A stretch of 45,842 nucleotides of DNA from Actinomycetales bacterium (GTDB lineage Bacteria; Actinomycetota; Actinomycetes; Actinomycetales; Microbacteriaceae): contig JAATFA010000009.1 in NCBI GenBank assembly GCA_015655445.1, forward strand, positions 1-45,842, given 5' to 3'. Shown piece by piece: positions 16,587 to 24,199 of this stretch. The stretch's first letter is position 1. The number at the start of each line of letters is the position of its first letter. The notes under the pieces were generated by a model. It did no database searches and was not told the DNA's origin. It worked only from the letters and a program-made list of their open reading frames with translations. The translations under genes were made by a program, and so were the position numbers.

Positions 16587-18152
16587 ACCGCTGCGGAGAC
16601 TGATCACTTCGAAAGCATCCTGGCGAGGAACGCAGCCACCGGCCCGGCCGCGGCCGATGAGACCCTGCATGATCTCGCCCTTGACCAGGTGTTCGCGCGC
16701 GTCGGCGCCGACTCGCCGTACTCCTCCGCTGCATTCCGCACCCCGCTGTCCGACGAGACGGACGTCGAGTATCGGCAGGGCGTGTTCCATGCACTCGAGG
16801 ACGCCCGCCTGCGCGCGATTGTCGAGACGTTCCTGAGCGGCATGGGCGAGTGCGTCCGCGCCGACGAGGAGACCGCGAACGCGCACTACCGGTACGGGCT
16901 CGAGCTGTGGCACCTGACGGCTGTGGCCGGCTACGTGGCAACGGTCGAGGCGTTCCATGCAGGCCTGTCCGAGACGGTCCCGCAGCTCGAGCGCTCGTCG
17001 ACCGGCTGGGAGCTGCTCGCGCAGCACGTCGCCGCGCATCGCTCCTCGAGCGGCTTCGAGGCACTGCGGGACGAGGCGACCAGGCTGCGGCAGCGGATCG
17101 CGGCCCTGGAATACAACGCGCTGATCCGGGGCGGGAAGGTCACCATCGCCCCCTTCGACGACGAGCCCGACCTAGGGCAGTCCGTGGCAGCGACCTTCGC
17201 GCGGTTCCGACAGGGCGAGGCGGGGAACTACAGCGAGCCGGTCCGAGCGGGCGGGATGGATCATGTGCAGGCCTGGATGCTCGAGTTGGTCGCGAAGCTG
17301 CACCCAGAGCCGTTCGCGGAGCTGGCGCGGTTCACCGCGGCGAGCCGCGACTACCGCGACGCCGCGCTGACCAGCTTCGCGGACGAGGTGCGGTTCTACC
17401 TCGTGTACCTCGACTATCTCGCCCCGCTGCGCAACGCCGGCTTGCCCGTCTGCTACCCCGTCGTGTCGGCCTCGAGCAAGGAGCTCGCCGCGACGGACAC
17501 CTGGGACGTCGTGCTAGCGCCGCAGCTCGTCGCCCGCGAGCAACCGGTCATCACCAACGATCTGACCCTTACCGGCGCGGAGCGCATCCTCGTCATCTCC
17601 GGCCCGAACCAGGGAGGCAAGACCACCGCGGCACGCACCTTCGGGCAGCTGCATTATCTGGCCGGGATCGGCTGCCCGATCCCCGGCGAGAAGGCGAAGG
17701 TGTTCCTCTGCGACCGGGTGCTGACCGTGTTCGAGCGAGAGGAACGGCTGGACGCAGGGAAAGGCCGACTCGGCGCCGAGATCGAGCGGCTGCACGACGT
17801 GTTCCAGACCGCGACCGAGCGGACCGTCATCGTCATCAACGAGGCGTTCGCCTCGACGGCACTGCACGACGCGCGAATCCTCACCCGCGACGTGCTCGAG
17901 CGGATCAGCGGCCTCGACGCGCTGGCCGTCTGCGTGACGTTCGTCGACGAGCTCTCCCGGCTCAACGACAAGACCGTGAGCATGGTCAGCGCCGTCGATC
18001 TGACCGACCCGGCCGTTCGGACCTTCCGGCTCGAGCGACGCCGGGCGGACGGCCTCGCCTACGCCCGCGCCCTCGCGGCGAAGCACGGCCTGACCCTGGA
18101 GCAGATCGCCCAGCGGCTGTCAGATCATGCGGAAGCGGGAACGGCCCGATGA
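16584..18152 (+). CDS. MutS-like ATPase, fluoride-operon type (first of pair)
   Basis: A 522-residue protein with the lever/clamp-like helical region and the C-terminal MutS ATPase domain, but no N-terminal mismatch-binding domain (no Phe-X-Glu region). Walker A is GPNQGGKTT (340-348). The Walker B site reads VIVINEAFASTAL, with Asn419-Glu420 in place of the usual Asp-Glu. The GTG start lies in the riboswitch-controlled hairpin. Its end overlaps the next gene by ATGA. MutS-family genes are among those reported with fluoride riboswitches, but their role in fluoride stress is not established. It probably forms a heterodimer with the next protein rather than doing canonical mismatch repair. Confidence 0.88.
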   Translation: MTAAETDHFESILARNAATGPAAADETLHDLALDQVFARVGADSPYSSAAFRTPLSDETDVEYRQGVFHALEDARLRAIVETFLSGMGECVRADEETANAHYRYGLELWHLTAVAGYVATVEAFHAGLSETVPQLERSSTGWELLAQHVAAHRSSSGFEALRDEATRLRQRIAALEYNALIRGGKVTIAPFDDEPDLGQSVAATFARFRQGEAGNYSEPVRAGGMDHVQAWMLELVAKLHPEPFAELARFTAASRDYRDAALTSFADEVRFYLVYLDYLAPLRNAGLPVCYPVVSASSKELAATDTWDVVLAPQLVAREQPVITNDLTLTGAERILVISGPNQGGKTTAARTFGQLHYLAGIGCPIPGEKAKVFLCDRVLTVFEREERLDAGKGRLGAEIERLHDVFQTATERTVIVINEAFASTALHDARILTRDVLERISGLDALAVCVTFVDELSRLNDKTVSMVSAVDLTDPAVRTFRLERRRADGLAYARALAAKHGLTLEQIAQRLSDHAEAGTAR

Positions 18153-19651
18153 TGGTGCACCTGGTGGGACCAGACAGCGACTTCGATCCCGAGGCGGCCG
18201 AGCCGCCGTTCGCCGTCGACGTCGTCCAGGATCTGCAGCTGGACTATCTGTGGGATGCGATGGCTGACGGCGACGCATTCCTGCGCACCGTGGCCCGTGC
18301 AGCGATGCTGCAGCCGGTCCCCACCGCGGCCGGCATCCGCTACCGGCAGGCGGCTCTCGCGGACTGCACCTCCCACCGCGCGGCGCTCGCGGAGTTGTAC
18401 GAGATCTCCGTCGACGCGCTGAGCCTCGAACGCGGGATCCTCCTGATGCCGGCCAAGGGCCGCCCCGAGTCCGTGCTGTTCCGCGCCGTGCGAATGCTCG
18501 CCGGCATGGCCGACCAGCTCGACAAGCTCCGGACCCGTAGTGCCGCGTTCGCTCCGGGGTTCGGCTCGCCGGCGTTCCGTGAGCTGTTCGCGATGATCGC
18601 GCGCGAACTGAACGACGACTATATGCGCAGGCTACGCCAGCGGTTGCGCGAGCTGGGCTTCACGGACGGGCTCATGATGAGCGCCCACGTCGGTCCAGCC
18701 GGTGAGGTCACCGGGCAGGTGCTGAGACGCGGGAGAGACGAGAACCGGGGCCTGTTCAGCCGGATCGCGCTGAGACGACCCACGTTCTCCTTCACCCTCC
18801 CGGAGCGAGACGAGGCCGGGGCGAGCGCACTGAGCAATCTGCGCGACCGCAGCTTGGGCGAAGTCGCGAACGCGGCCGCGCAGTCGGTGGACCATGTGCT
18901 CGCGTTCTTCCGCGTGCTGCGCGCCGAGTTGGGCTTCTACCTCGCTTGTGGCAACCTCGACGACGCACTGCAGGCGATCGGCGCCCCAACCTGCATCCCC
19001 GACCCGGAGACCGCCGCCAGCACCATCACGACCGGGCTGTACGACCCCTGCCTGGCGCTGCGCGCCGGGCAGACGCCGGTCGGCAACGATGTCGACCTGG
19101 ACCGGAGCCGGCTGCTAATCATCACCGGCGCCAACCAGGGAGGGAAGTCCACTCTGCTGCGCGCGCTCGGAATCGCGCAGCTGATGATGCAGGCCGGCAT
19201 GCCCGCCCCTGCCACCGCGTTCGCTGCAGTCCCGGTCGGGCAGCTCTACTCGCATTGGGCGCGGGAAGAGGACGAGGGCCTGAGCCGCGGCAAGCTCGAC
19301 GAGGAGCTGGACCGCATGGAGCGGATCGTCGCCCTGATCGAACCGGGCGACCTGCTGCTGTGCAATGAGTCGTTCGCCTCCACCACGGAGGCGGAGGGAT
19401 CACAGATCGTGCTCGAGGTCACTGCGGCGCTCGTGCACGCCGGGGTGCAGGTGCGCAGCGTCACACACCTGTACGACTTCGCCCACGCCGTCGATGGCGA
19501 CCCGACCCTCGGCGCGGTGTTCCTGCGCGCTCCGCGCGCGGAGTCTGGGGAGCGCGGCTACCGACTCGAGCCGGGCCCGCCGTTGCGCACCAGTTACGGC
19601 CTCGACCTATACGACCGCCTGTTCGGAACTGACTATGCCGACGCCGAGTGA
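18149..19651 (+). CDS. MutS-like ATPase, fluoride-operon type (second of pair)
   Basis: A 500-residue paralogue of the preceding protein, again lacking the mismatch-recognition domain. Walker A is GANQGGKST (327-335); Walker B reads LLLCNESFASTTE, with Asn406-Glu407 in the same unusual Asn-Glu form. A conserved H(L)YDFAH segment follows near the C-terminus. The first ATG overlaps the upstream stop (ATGA); a second ATG is the next codon. Each protein has its own full ATPase site, so this is a gene pair, not one gene broken by a frameshift. A GTGA overlap links it to a small ORF. Confidence 0.88.
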   Translation: MMVHLVGPDSDFDPEAAEPPFAVDVVQDLQLDYLWDAMADGDAFLRTVARAAMLQPVPTAAGIRYRQAALADCTSHRAALAELYEISVDALSLERGILLMPAKGRPESVLFRAVRMLAGMADQLDKLRTRSAAFAPGFGSPAFRELFAMIARELNDDYMRRLRQRLRELGFTDGLMMSAHVGPAGEVTGQVLRRGRDENRGLFSRIALRRPTFSFTLPERDEAGASALSNLRDRSLGEVANAAAQSVDHVLAFFRVLRAELGFYLACGNLDDALQAIGAPTCIPDPETAASTITTGLYDPCLALRAGQTPVGNDVDLDRSRLLIITGANQGGKSTLLRALGIAQLMMQAGMPAPATAFAAVPVGQLYSHWAREEDEGLSRGKLDEELDRMERIVALIEPGDLLLCNESFASTTEAEGSQIVLEVTAALVHAGVQVRSVTHLYDFAHAVDGDPTLGAVFLRAPRAESGERGYRLEPGPPLRTSYGLDLYDRLFGTDYADAE

Positions 19652-19797
19652 CGCGCTGGGAGGACGGAGCCTTCGGCTACCCCGACCGGCACGACGTCGG
19701 CCCGTGGCATTGGATGCTGCACTTCGTCGCGAGCCGCGGAGTCGGAGCCATCGGTCACACCGCCGGTCTGCTCGCGGTCCAGCAGGTAAGCGTCTGA
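19648..19797 (+). CDS. Small ORF, 49 residues, hypothetical
   Basis: The GTG overlaps the stop of the second MutS-like gene as GTGA, and the ORF runs to TGA at 19795-19797, 19 nt before the universal stress protein start. The peptide begins MTRWEDGAFGYPDRHDVGPW and continues with a more hydrophobic half (HFVASRG, GAIGHTAGLLAVQQ). Its coupling to the upstream stop and its exact fit in the gap support a real gene; the unusual Trp/His content and lack of a recognised family count against certainty. It could be a small partner of the MutS-like pair. Confidence 0.5.
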   Translation: MTRWEDGAFGYPDRHDVGPWHWMLHFVASRGVGAIGHTAGLLAVQQVSV

Positions 19798-19816
19798 CGA
19801 AATCGAAGGAGAACCC

Positions 19817-20329
19817 ATGAGCCCGCGCAACACTCACGTCGTCGTCGGCGTCGTCCCCGATCAGCCGGACACGGTGATCGCCACGGCAGCGAGCTTCGCC
19901 GAGCGCTTCCACGCCGATTTGGTATGCGCCTCCGTCAACGCCGACGGCTACACCATCGACACCCGCCCGGACGGGGCAGTGGTGTCGATGTCGATTGATC
20001 CCGACCTGACCGAGGAACGGGTCGAGGCGTTCGACCCGGTGCTGCGCGCCTCGATCGCCGCGGCCCTTGAGGGCCGCGAGGTGTCGTGGTCGACGCGTGC
20101 CCGCGCCGGCGGCCCCGCGCAAGAGCTCGCGCGGCTCGCGGACGAGCTGAACGCCGCCATGATCGTCGTCGGCACCGGCGAGCCGGGCGTCAAAGGCTCA
20201 CTGCACGAACTCTTCAACGGCTCAGTCGCCGCCCAGCTCGCCCACCGCCAACACCGTCCGGTCGTCGTGGTGCCGCTGAACCCGGTGGGTGTCGACGGCG
20301 AACTGCCCTGGAACGACGAGGGCCGATGA
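19817..20329 (+). CDS. Universal stress protein (UspA) family
   Basis: A 170-residue single-domain universal stress protein. It begins with a strand VVVGVVPDQPDTVIATAASF and ends with the ATP-binding motif region IVVGTGEPG, then NGSVAAQLAHRQHRPVVVVP, matching G-2X-G-9X-G(S/T). AAGGAGAA lies before the ATG. UspA genes are among those found with fluoride riboswitches. The stop overlaps the start of the mutase-like gene (ATGA). Confidence 0.88.
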   Translation: MSPRNTHVVVGVVPDQPDTVIATAASFAERFHADLVCASVNADGYTIDTRPDGAVVSMSIDPDLTEERVEAFDPVLRASIAAALEGREVSWSTRARAGGPAQELARLADELNAAMIVVGTGEPGVKGSLHELFNGSVAAQLAHRQHRPVVVVPLNPVGVDGELPWNDEGR

Positions 20330-21054
20330 CGGGACCCTTGATCCTGGTCCGCCACGGGCAGAGCCAGACGAACGCCGACGGGCTGTTCACCGGCCTGCCC
20401 GACGTTCCCCTCACCCCCGTCGGCCGCGCGGAGGCGGAGCGCTGCGCCGAACTGCTGAACGAGGCCGAGTTGATGCCCGCGGCATGGTTCTGCTCCCCCC
20501 GCCTGCGTGCCAGGCAGACGGTCGAGATCCTGCACCAGCTGATCACGCGCCCATCGGAGAGCATTGAGCACGACCGGCGACTCGCCCAACGCAACGACGC
20601 CGCCCTCACCGGGCTGAGCGAGAACGCAGTCCCGGCCGAGCACGGACTCGAGCAGTGCGCCACCTGGCGCCGATCCGTCGACGCCACCCCGCCGCCGATG
20701 GGCGCCGCCCGGCAAGCCGCACTCGGCAGTGCGGACCCGCGACTGGGCCGCACCGAGGCGCTGCGCGACGTGATCCGCCGCGTCGACGCGGCCTGGACCG
20801 AACGAATCGCCGCCGTCCTGCGCACCACGGGATCGGTGCTCGTGATCGCGCACGGCAACGCCCTCCGCGTGCCGTGCACCGTCCCCGACCGCCTCGATGA
20901 CACGACGGTCGAGCACCTCAACACCCCCGCCGACCACCCGCTCGTGTACCGCGTCGACGACGGCGGAAATCCGCTCGACCCCGGCGGACGCTATCTCGAC
21001 CAGGAGACGGCAGCCACCGCCGCCGCGGCCATCGCCCTCGAGGGAGGAACCTGA
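20326..21054 (+). CDS. Phosphoglycerate mutase-like histidine phosphatase (GpmA-like)
   Basis: A 242-residue protein that aligns along its length with cofactor-dependent phosphoglycerate mutase: LVRHGQSQTN with phosphohistidine H10, TWRRSVDATPPPM, and IAHGNALR with H176. The catalytic Glu of the canonical LNERHYG motif is replaced: here the segment reads LAQRNDAALTGL, with Gln88. This predicts reduced or altered mutase/phosphatase activity. It overlaps the USP gene by 4 nt and enolase starts 1 nt after its stop, so the glycolytic pair mutase-enolase is coupled under the fluoride riboswitch. It may be a fluoride-adapted mutase, a phosphatase or a partner protein. Confidence 0.85.
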   Translation: MTGPLILVRHGQSQTNADGLFTGLPDVPLTPVGRAEAERCAELLNEAELMPAAWFCSPRLRARQTVEILHQLITRPSESIEHDRRLAQRNDAALTGLSENAVPAEHGLEQCATWRRSVDATPPPMGAARQAALGSADPRLGRTEALRDVIRRVDAAWTERIAAVLRTTGSVLVIAHGNALRVPCTVPDRLDDTTVEHLNTPADHPLVYRVDDGGNPLDPGGRYLDQETAATAAAAIALEGGT

Positions 21055-21055
21055 C

Positions 21056-22333
21056 ATGCCCGACACCACCCCCATCGCCTTCACCGACCTGCGCGGCCGA
21101 CCCATCCTCGACTCGCGCGGATACCCGACCGTCGAGGTGCGTGCCACCCTCGCGGACGGCTCGCGGCTGATCGCCGCGGCACCCGCCGGCGCGTCCACTG
21201 GCGAGCACGAGGCCCTCGAGCTGCGTGACCACGGGCGGGCCTACTCCGGTCGCGGTGTGCAGGCGGCCGTCGCTCACGTCAACGCCGACATCGCGGACGC
21301 GCTGACCGGCCGCAGCTGGGAGAACATCGGGGAGCTCGATGGCTCTCTCGCCACCCTCGACGGCACCCCCGGCTACGCCCGGCTGGGTGCGAACGCCGTC
21401 GTCGCCGTCTCGATCGTCGCTGCACGCGCCTTCGCCCAGACTGACGGCCTCGAGCTGCAGGAGTGGATCGCCGCGCAGACCCGCTCCACGCCGCGGCTGC
21501 CGGTGCCGCACTTCAACGTCCTCAACGGCGGCGCCCACGCCGCCAACGCCCTCGACTTCCAGGAGTTCATGGTCGCTCCCGTGGGCGCTGCGACCGAGGA
21601 GCACGCCGTGCAGATCGGAGCCGAGGTCTACCACGCCCTCGCCGGCATCATCCGCGACCGCCACGGCAGCACCGGCCTCTGGGACGAGGGCGGCTTCGCC
21701 CCGCAGCTGCAAGACCCGCGCGTCGCGCTCGACCTGCTCGTCGAGGCGATCAGCGCCGCCGGCTACACGCCGGCCCGCGACCAGGTGGCCATCGCACTCG
21801 ACCCCGCCGCCAATGGATTCTCCCTCGGCGACGGCTGCTACAGGGTCAACGGACTCGAGTTCGGCCGCGACGAGCTCATCGACTACTACCTGAACCTGCT
21901 CGGCCACTACCCCATCCGCTCCCTTGAGGACGGCTTCTCCGAGGACGACCCGGAGGGATGGATCGCCATGGCGCAGGCCGCGACCGACAGGGTGCAGCTC
22001 GTCGGGGACGACCTGTACGTCACCGACCCCGACCGTATCCGCGACGGCGCAGAGCACGGCTACTCCAACGCCGTGCTCATCAAGCCCAACCAGATCGGCA
22101 CCGTCTCGCAGACCTTCGACGCGATCCGCACCGCACGCGACCTCGACATGGCCTGCATGGTCTCGCACCGCTCCGGAGAGACCGCCGACACGTTCATCTC
22201 CGACCTCGTCGTCGGAACCGGCGTCGGGCAGATCAAGTCCGGCGCCCCCGCCCGCGGCGAGCGGGTCGCGAAGTACAACCGCCTCACCGAAATCGAACTC
22301 GACCACCCCGACTACCCCTACGGACTGGCATGA
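21056..22333 (+). CDS. eno: Enolase (phosphopyruvate hydratase), fluoride-operon copy
   Basis: A 425-residue enolase converting 2-phosphoglycerate to phosphoenolpyruvate. All key residues are visible: loop serine S47 in GASTG, H161 in NGGAHA, E211, magnesium ligands D249, E291 and D318, base K343, the HRSGETADT loop (371-379) and K394. Some near-active-site positions vary from the usual form: PAGASTGEHEA instead of PSGASTGEREA, and GQIKSGAPARGERVAKYN instead of GQIKTGSLCRSERIAKYN. Enolase is the classical target of fluoride with phosphate and magnesium, so this copy is probably an induced extra or tolerant isoform; a housekeeping enolase is expected elsewhere. ATGA overlap joins it to crcB. 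Confidence 0.95.
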   Translation: MPDTTPIAFTDLRGRPILDSRGYPTVEVRATLADGSRLIAAAPAGASTGEHEALELRDHGRAYSGRGVQAAVAHVNADIADALTGRSWENIGELDGSLATLDGTPGYARLGANAVVAVSIVAARAFAQTDGLELQEWIAAQTRSTPRLPVPHFNVLNGGAHAANALDFQEFMVAPVGAATEEHAVQIGAEVYHALAGIIRDRHGSTGLWDEGGFAPQLQDPRVALDLLVEAISAAGYTPARDQVAIALDPAANGFSLGDGCYRVNGLEFGRDELIDYYLNLLGHYPIRSLEDGFSEDDPEGWIAMAQAATDRVQLVGDDLYVTDPDRIRDGAEHGYSNAVLIKPNQIGTVSQTFDAIRTARDLDMACMVSHRSGETADTFISDLVVGTGVGQIKSGAPARGERVAKYNRLTEIELDHPDYPYGLA

Positions 22334-22842
22334 CAGACCCCACGGCGACGACCGACAACGTCGAGCTGCCGATCGACCCCGACCTCGACCTCGACGAGGC
22401 CGCACACGGTGAACCGCGCCCCGTGCACCTGCGCCCCGCCTACCTGGCGCTCGTGTTCGCCGGCGGCACGGTCGGCGTGGCCGCCAGGGAAGCCCTCACG
22501 CTCGCGTTCCCGCCGATCGACGGCATCCCATACACCATCTTCGGCATCAATGTCGTCGGCGCGTTCCTGCTCGGCGTGCTGCTGGACGCTCTCGCCCGCC
22601 GCGGCCCCGACCACGGCCACCGCCGCGCCCTGCGGCTGCTATTCGGCGCGGGCGTCATCGGCGGGTTCACCACCTACAGCACGCTTGCCGCCGACACCGC
22701 TGCCCTGCTGGGCTCTGGTGCGATCGCGCCCGCGATCGCCTACGGCATCCTCACCGTCCTGATCGGCGCCGCTGCCACCTGGGCCGGGATCGCCGTCGCT
22801 GTCGCGACCCATCGACCCAGCCGGAAAGGGGAGAGCCGGTGA
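22330..22842 (+). CDS. crcB: CrcB/Fluc fluoride channel subunit 1
   Basis: A 170-residue, four-span CrcB/Fluc protein that exports fluoride as a dual-topology dimer or heterodimer. The pore-lining motif is GAGVIGGFTTYSTLA, and the conserved Asn is in GINVVGAFLLG. About 35 residues precede the first span and are acidic (PIDPDLDLDEAAHGE), longer than usual for the family. It overlaps enolase by ATGA and crcB2 by GTGA. Paired subunits of opposite topology are common when two copies are adjacent. Confidence 0.93.
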   Translation: MTDPTATTDNVELPIDPDLDLDEAAHGEPRPVHLRPAYLALVFAGGTVGVAAREALTLAFPPIDGIPYTIFGINVVGAFLLGVLLDALARRGPDHGHRRALRLLFGAGVIGGFTTYSTLAADTAALLGSGAIAPAIAYGILTVLIGAAATWAGIAVAVATHRPSRKGESR

Positions 22843-23216
22843 CCCCGGTGCTGTTCGTCGGCCTCGCCCTCGCAGGCGGCCTCGGCTCGGCGTCCCGGCT
22901 GCTGCTCGACGGGATCATCCGCTCCCGCAGTCGCGGCACCCTGCCGTGGGGCACCATCACCATCAACCTCACCGGATCGTTCGCTCTCGGCCTCGCTGTC
23001 AGCCTCGCGACCAGACAGATCCTCCCCGAGGCGTGGGAGCTCGTGATCGGCCCCGGATTCCTCGGCGGATACACGACCTTCTCCACCGCCAGCTTCGAAA
23101 CCATCCGACTGCTGCAGGAGCGCAAGCGGCTCGCCGCGGTCCTCAACAGCCTGGGCGTCGTGGTCACCGCCACGACGGCCGCCGGCCTGGGCATGTGGAT
23201 CGGATCGCTCGCATGA
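22839..23216 (+). CDS. crcB: CrcB/Fluc fluoride channel subunit 2
   Basis: A 125-residue CrcB/Fluc protein of standard length with four spans. Motifs are TITINLTGSFALG (conserved Asn) and GPGFLGGYTTFSTASFE (fluoride pathway). The GTG start overlaps the previous stop, with GAAAGGGGAG upstream. It is the last gene before a hairpin terminator. With subunit 1 it likely forms a heterodimeric fluoride channel, the effector of the riboswitch response. Confidence 0.93.
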   Translation: MTPVLFVGLALAGGLGSASRLLLDGIIRSRSRGTLPWGTITINLTGSFALGLAVSLATRQILPEAWELVIGPGFLGGYTTFSTASFETIRLLQERKRLAAVLNSLGVVVTATTAAGLGMWIGSLA

Positions 23217-23250
23217 CCGGCGGGCTGACGCAGAAGATCCATCGGCACCC

Positions 23251-23269
23251 TTGGCGGCATCGCCGCCAA
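23251..23269 (+). terminator. Hairpin after crcB2, probable end of the fluoride operon
   Basis: TTGGCGGC (23251-23258), loop ATC, GCCGCCAA (23262-23269) form a perfect 8-bp stem, flanked by CCC before and, after CC, GAGGG. No T-tract follows, as is common in high-GC actinobacteria. It sits in the 132-nt gap between crcB2 and the next phosphatase. The rest of the gap shows no riboswitch or clear promoter. Confidence 0.5.
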
Positions 23270-23348
23270 CCGAGGGAGAGCCGGGAGAGGAGAGTCTGTC
23301 CAAGATCGGCCCCCGCCCTCAAGTCCTCACCGCGACAAGAGCTGCCTA

Positions 23349-23918
23349 ATGCATGAATCAACACCCGCCCGCGTGATCCTGGTCCGGCACGGCCACACCG
23401 CGCTCAACGCCGCGGGCCGCCTGCGCGGACTCGCGGACCCACCGCTCGACGACACCGGCATCGCACAAGCACGCGCCGCTGCGGCGGCGCTACGACCACT
23501 CGGCATTCGCCGGGTCGTCTCGAGCCCGCTGCGCAGGGCCGTGCGCACCGCGGCGATCATCGCGGAGAGCAGCGACGTCACCCTGGAGACCGACCCCGCG
23601 TTCAACGACCGCGACTACGGACCGTGGACCGGGCACCTCAAAGCCGAGGTAGTTCGCGAGTGGGGCGGCGTCGACGCCGCCCCCGGCGTCGAGAACGAAC
23701 AGGTCGTGCTCGCCAGGGCCATGCAGGCGCTCAACGAGCTCACCGGCGACGGGGACGGCGCCCCCGTCGCCGTCGTCACCCATGACGCCGTGATCCGCCC
23801 CGTGCTCGCCAGCATCCAGCCCGGGATCAGTCCTGCGGTGGAAACGGGCTCGTGGGCCGAGCTCGTCCACAGCAGCGACGGGTGGGCGATCGCCTCCATC
23901 GACAACACCGCTGGATAG
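23349..23918 (+). CDS. Histidine phosphatase family protein
   Basis: A 189-residue phosphatase of the CobC/GpmB type. The catalytic RHGHTALN with the phosphohistidine is near the N-terminus, SSPLRRAVRTAA is conserved, and VVTHDAVIRP carries the second histidine. The acid/base region reads FNDRDYGPWTGH, where the usual Glu is Asp. It follows the fluoride operon after a hairpin, so it may have its own transcript or depend on read-through. No clear ribosome site is seen before the ATG at 23349; an ATG at 23353 is in a different frame. Function in fluoride response is only suggested by position. Confidence 0.8.
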   Translation: MHESTPARVILVRHGHTALNAAGRLRGLADPPLDDTGIAQARAAAAALRPLGIRRVVSSPLRRAVRTAAIIAESSDVTLETDPAFNDRDYGPWTGHLKAEVVREWGGVDAAPGVENEQVVLARAMQALNELTGDGDGAPVAVVTHDAVIRPVLASIQPGISPAVETGSWAELVHSSDGWAIASIDNTAG

Positions 23919-24030
23919 GTGCGGGGAACCCAACAGGGCGTGGCACGACGCCGCGAAGAAGTGCCCACCTGCGAATCTCTGACGCCAGCACGAGGAGTGT
24001 CAGCCGCCGGTCGTGACGACAACCGTGCGC

Positions 24031-24196
24031 TCCTGACACGAGGCACGAATGGGCGCGAACAAGGGATCTGCGCCTCACAGCGGCCGCGTCGGCCGCAGAC
24101 GCTCACCCGGGCCGACCCGCGACCGCCGACCCAGAACAACGAAGAGGCCCCCGAACCCGAAGGTCCGAGGGCCTCTCCCGTCCTGACACAGGGCAC
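24031..24196. repeat. Imperfect 16-bp direct repeat at the island/tRNA junction
   Basis: TCCTGACACGAGGCAC (24031-24046) and TCCTGACACAGGGCAC (24181-24196) differ at two positions and are 150 bp apart. The stretch 23919-24140 between the phosphatase and the tRNA terminator has no gene I can support. An inverted GTGTCAG lies about 30 bp before the first copy. The repeat could be a relic of an integration event next to the tRNA, or chance. Confidence 0.3.
24144..24175 (-). terminator. Rho-independent terminator of the tRNA-fMet gene
   Basis: GAGGCCC (24144-24150) and GGGCCTC (24169-24175) form a perfect outer stem, and the inner sequence CCGAACC-CGAA-GGTCCGA extends it with two mismatches. Read on the minus strand the stem is followed by TTCGTTGTTCTG, a T-rich tail, and it lies 25 bp past the tRNA end. 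Confidence 0.8.
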
Positions 24197-24199
24197 TCG

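Noticed and set aside
16584-19651. One MutS gene split by a frameshift
   Set aside because: Each part has its own full Walker A and B sites and similar length, and the junction is a normal ATGA overlap.
23919-24140. Small genes between the second phosphatase and tRNA-fMet
   Set aside because: No frame has a ribosome site plus plausible protein character; the stretch is left as gene-free.
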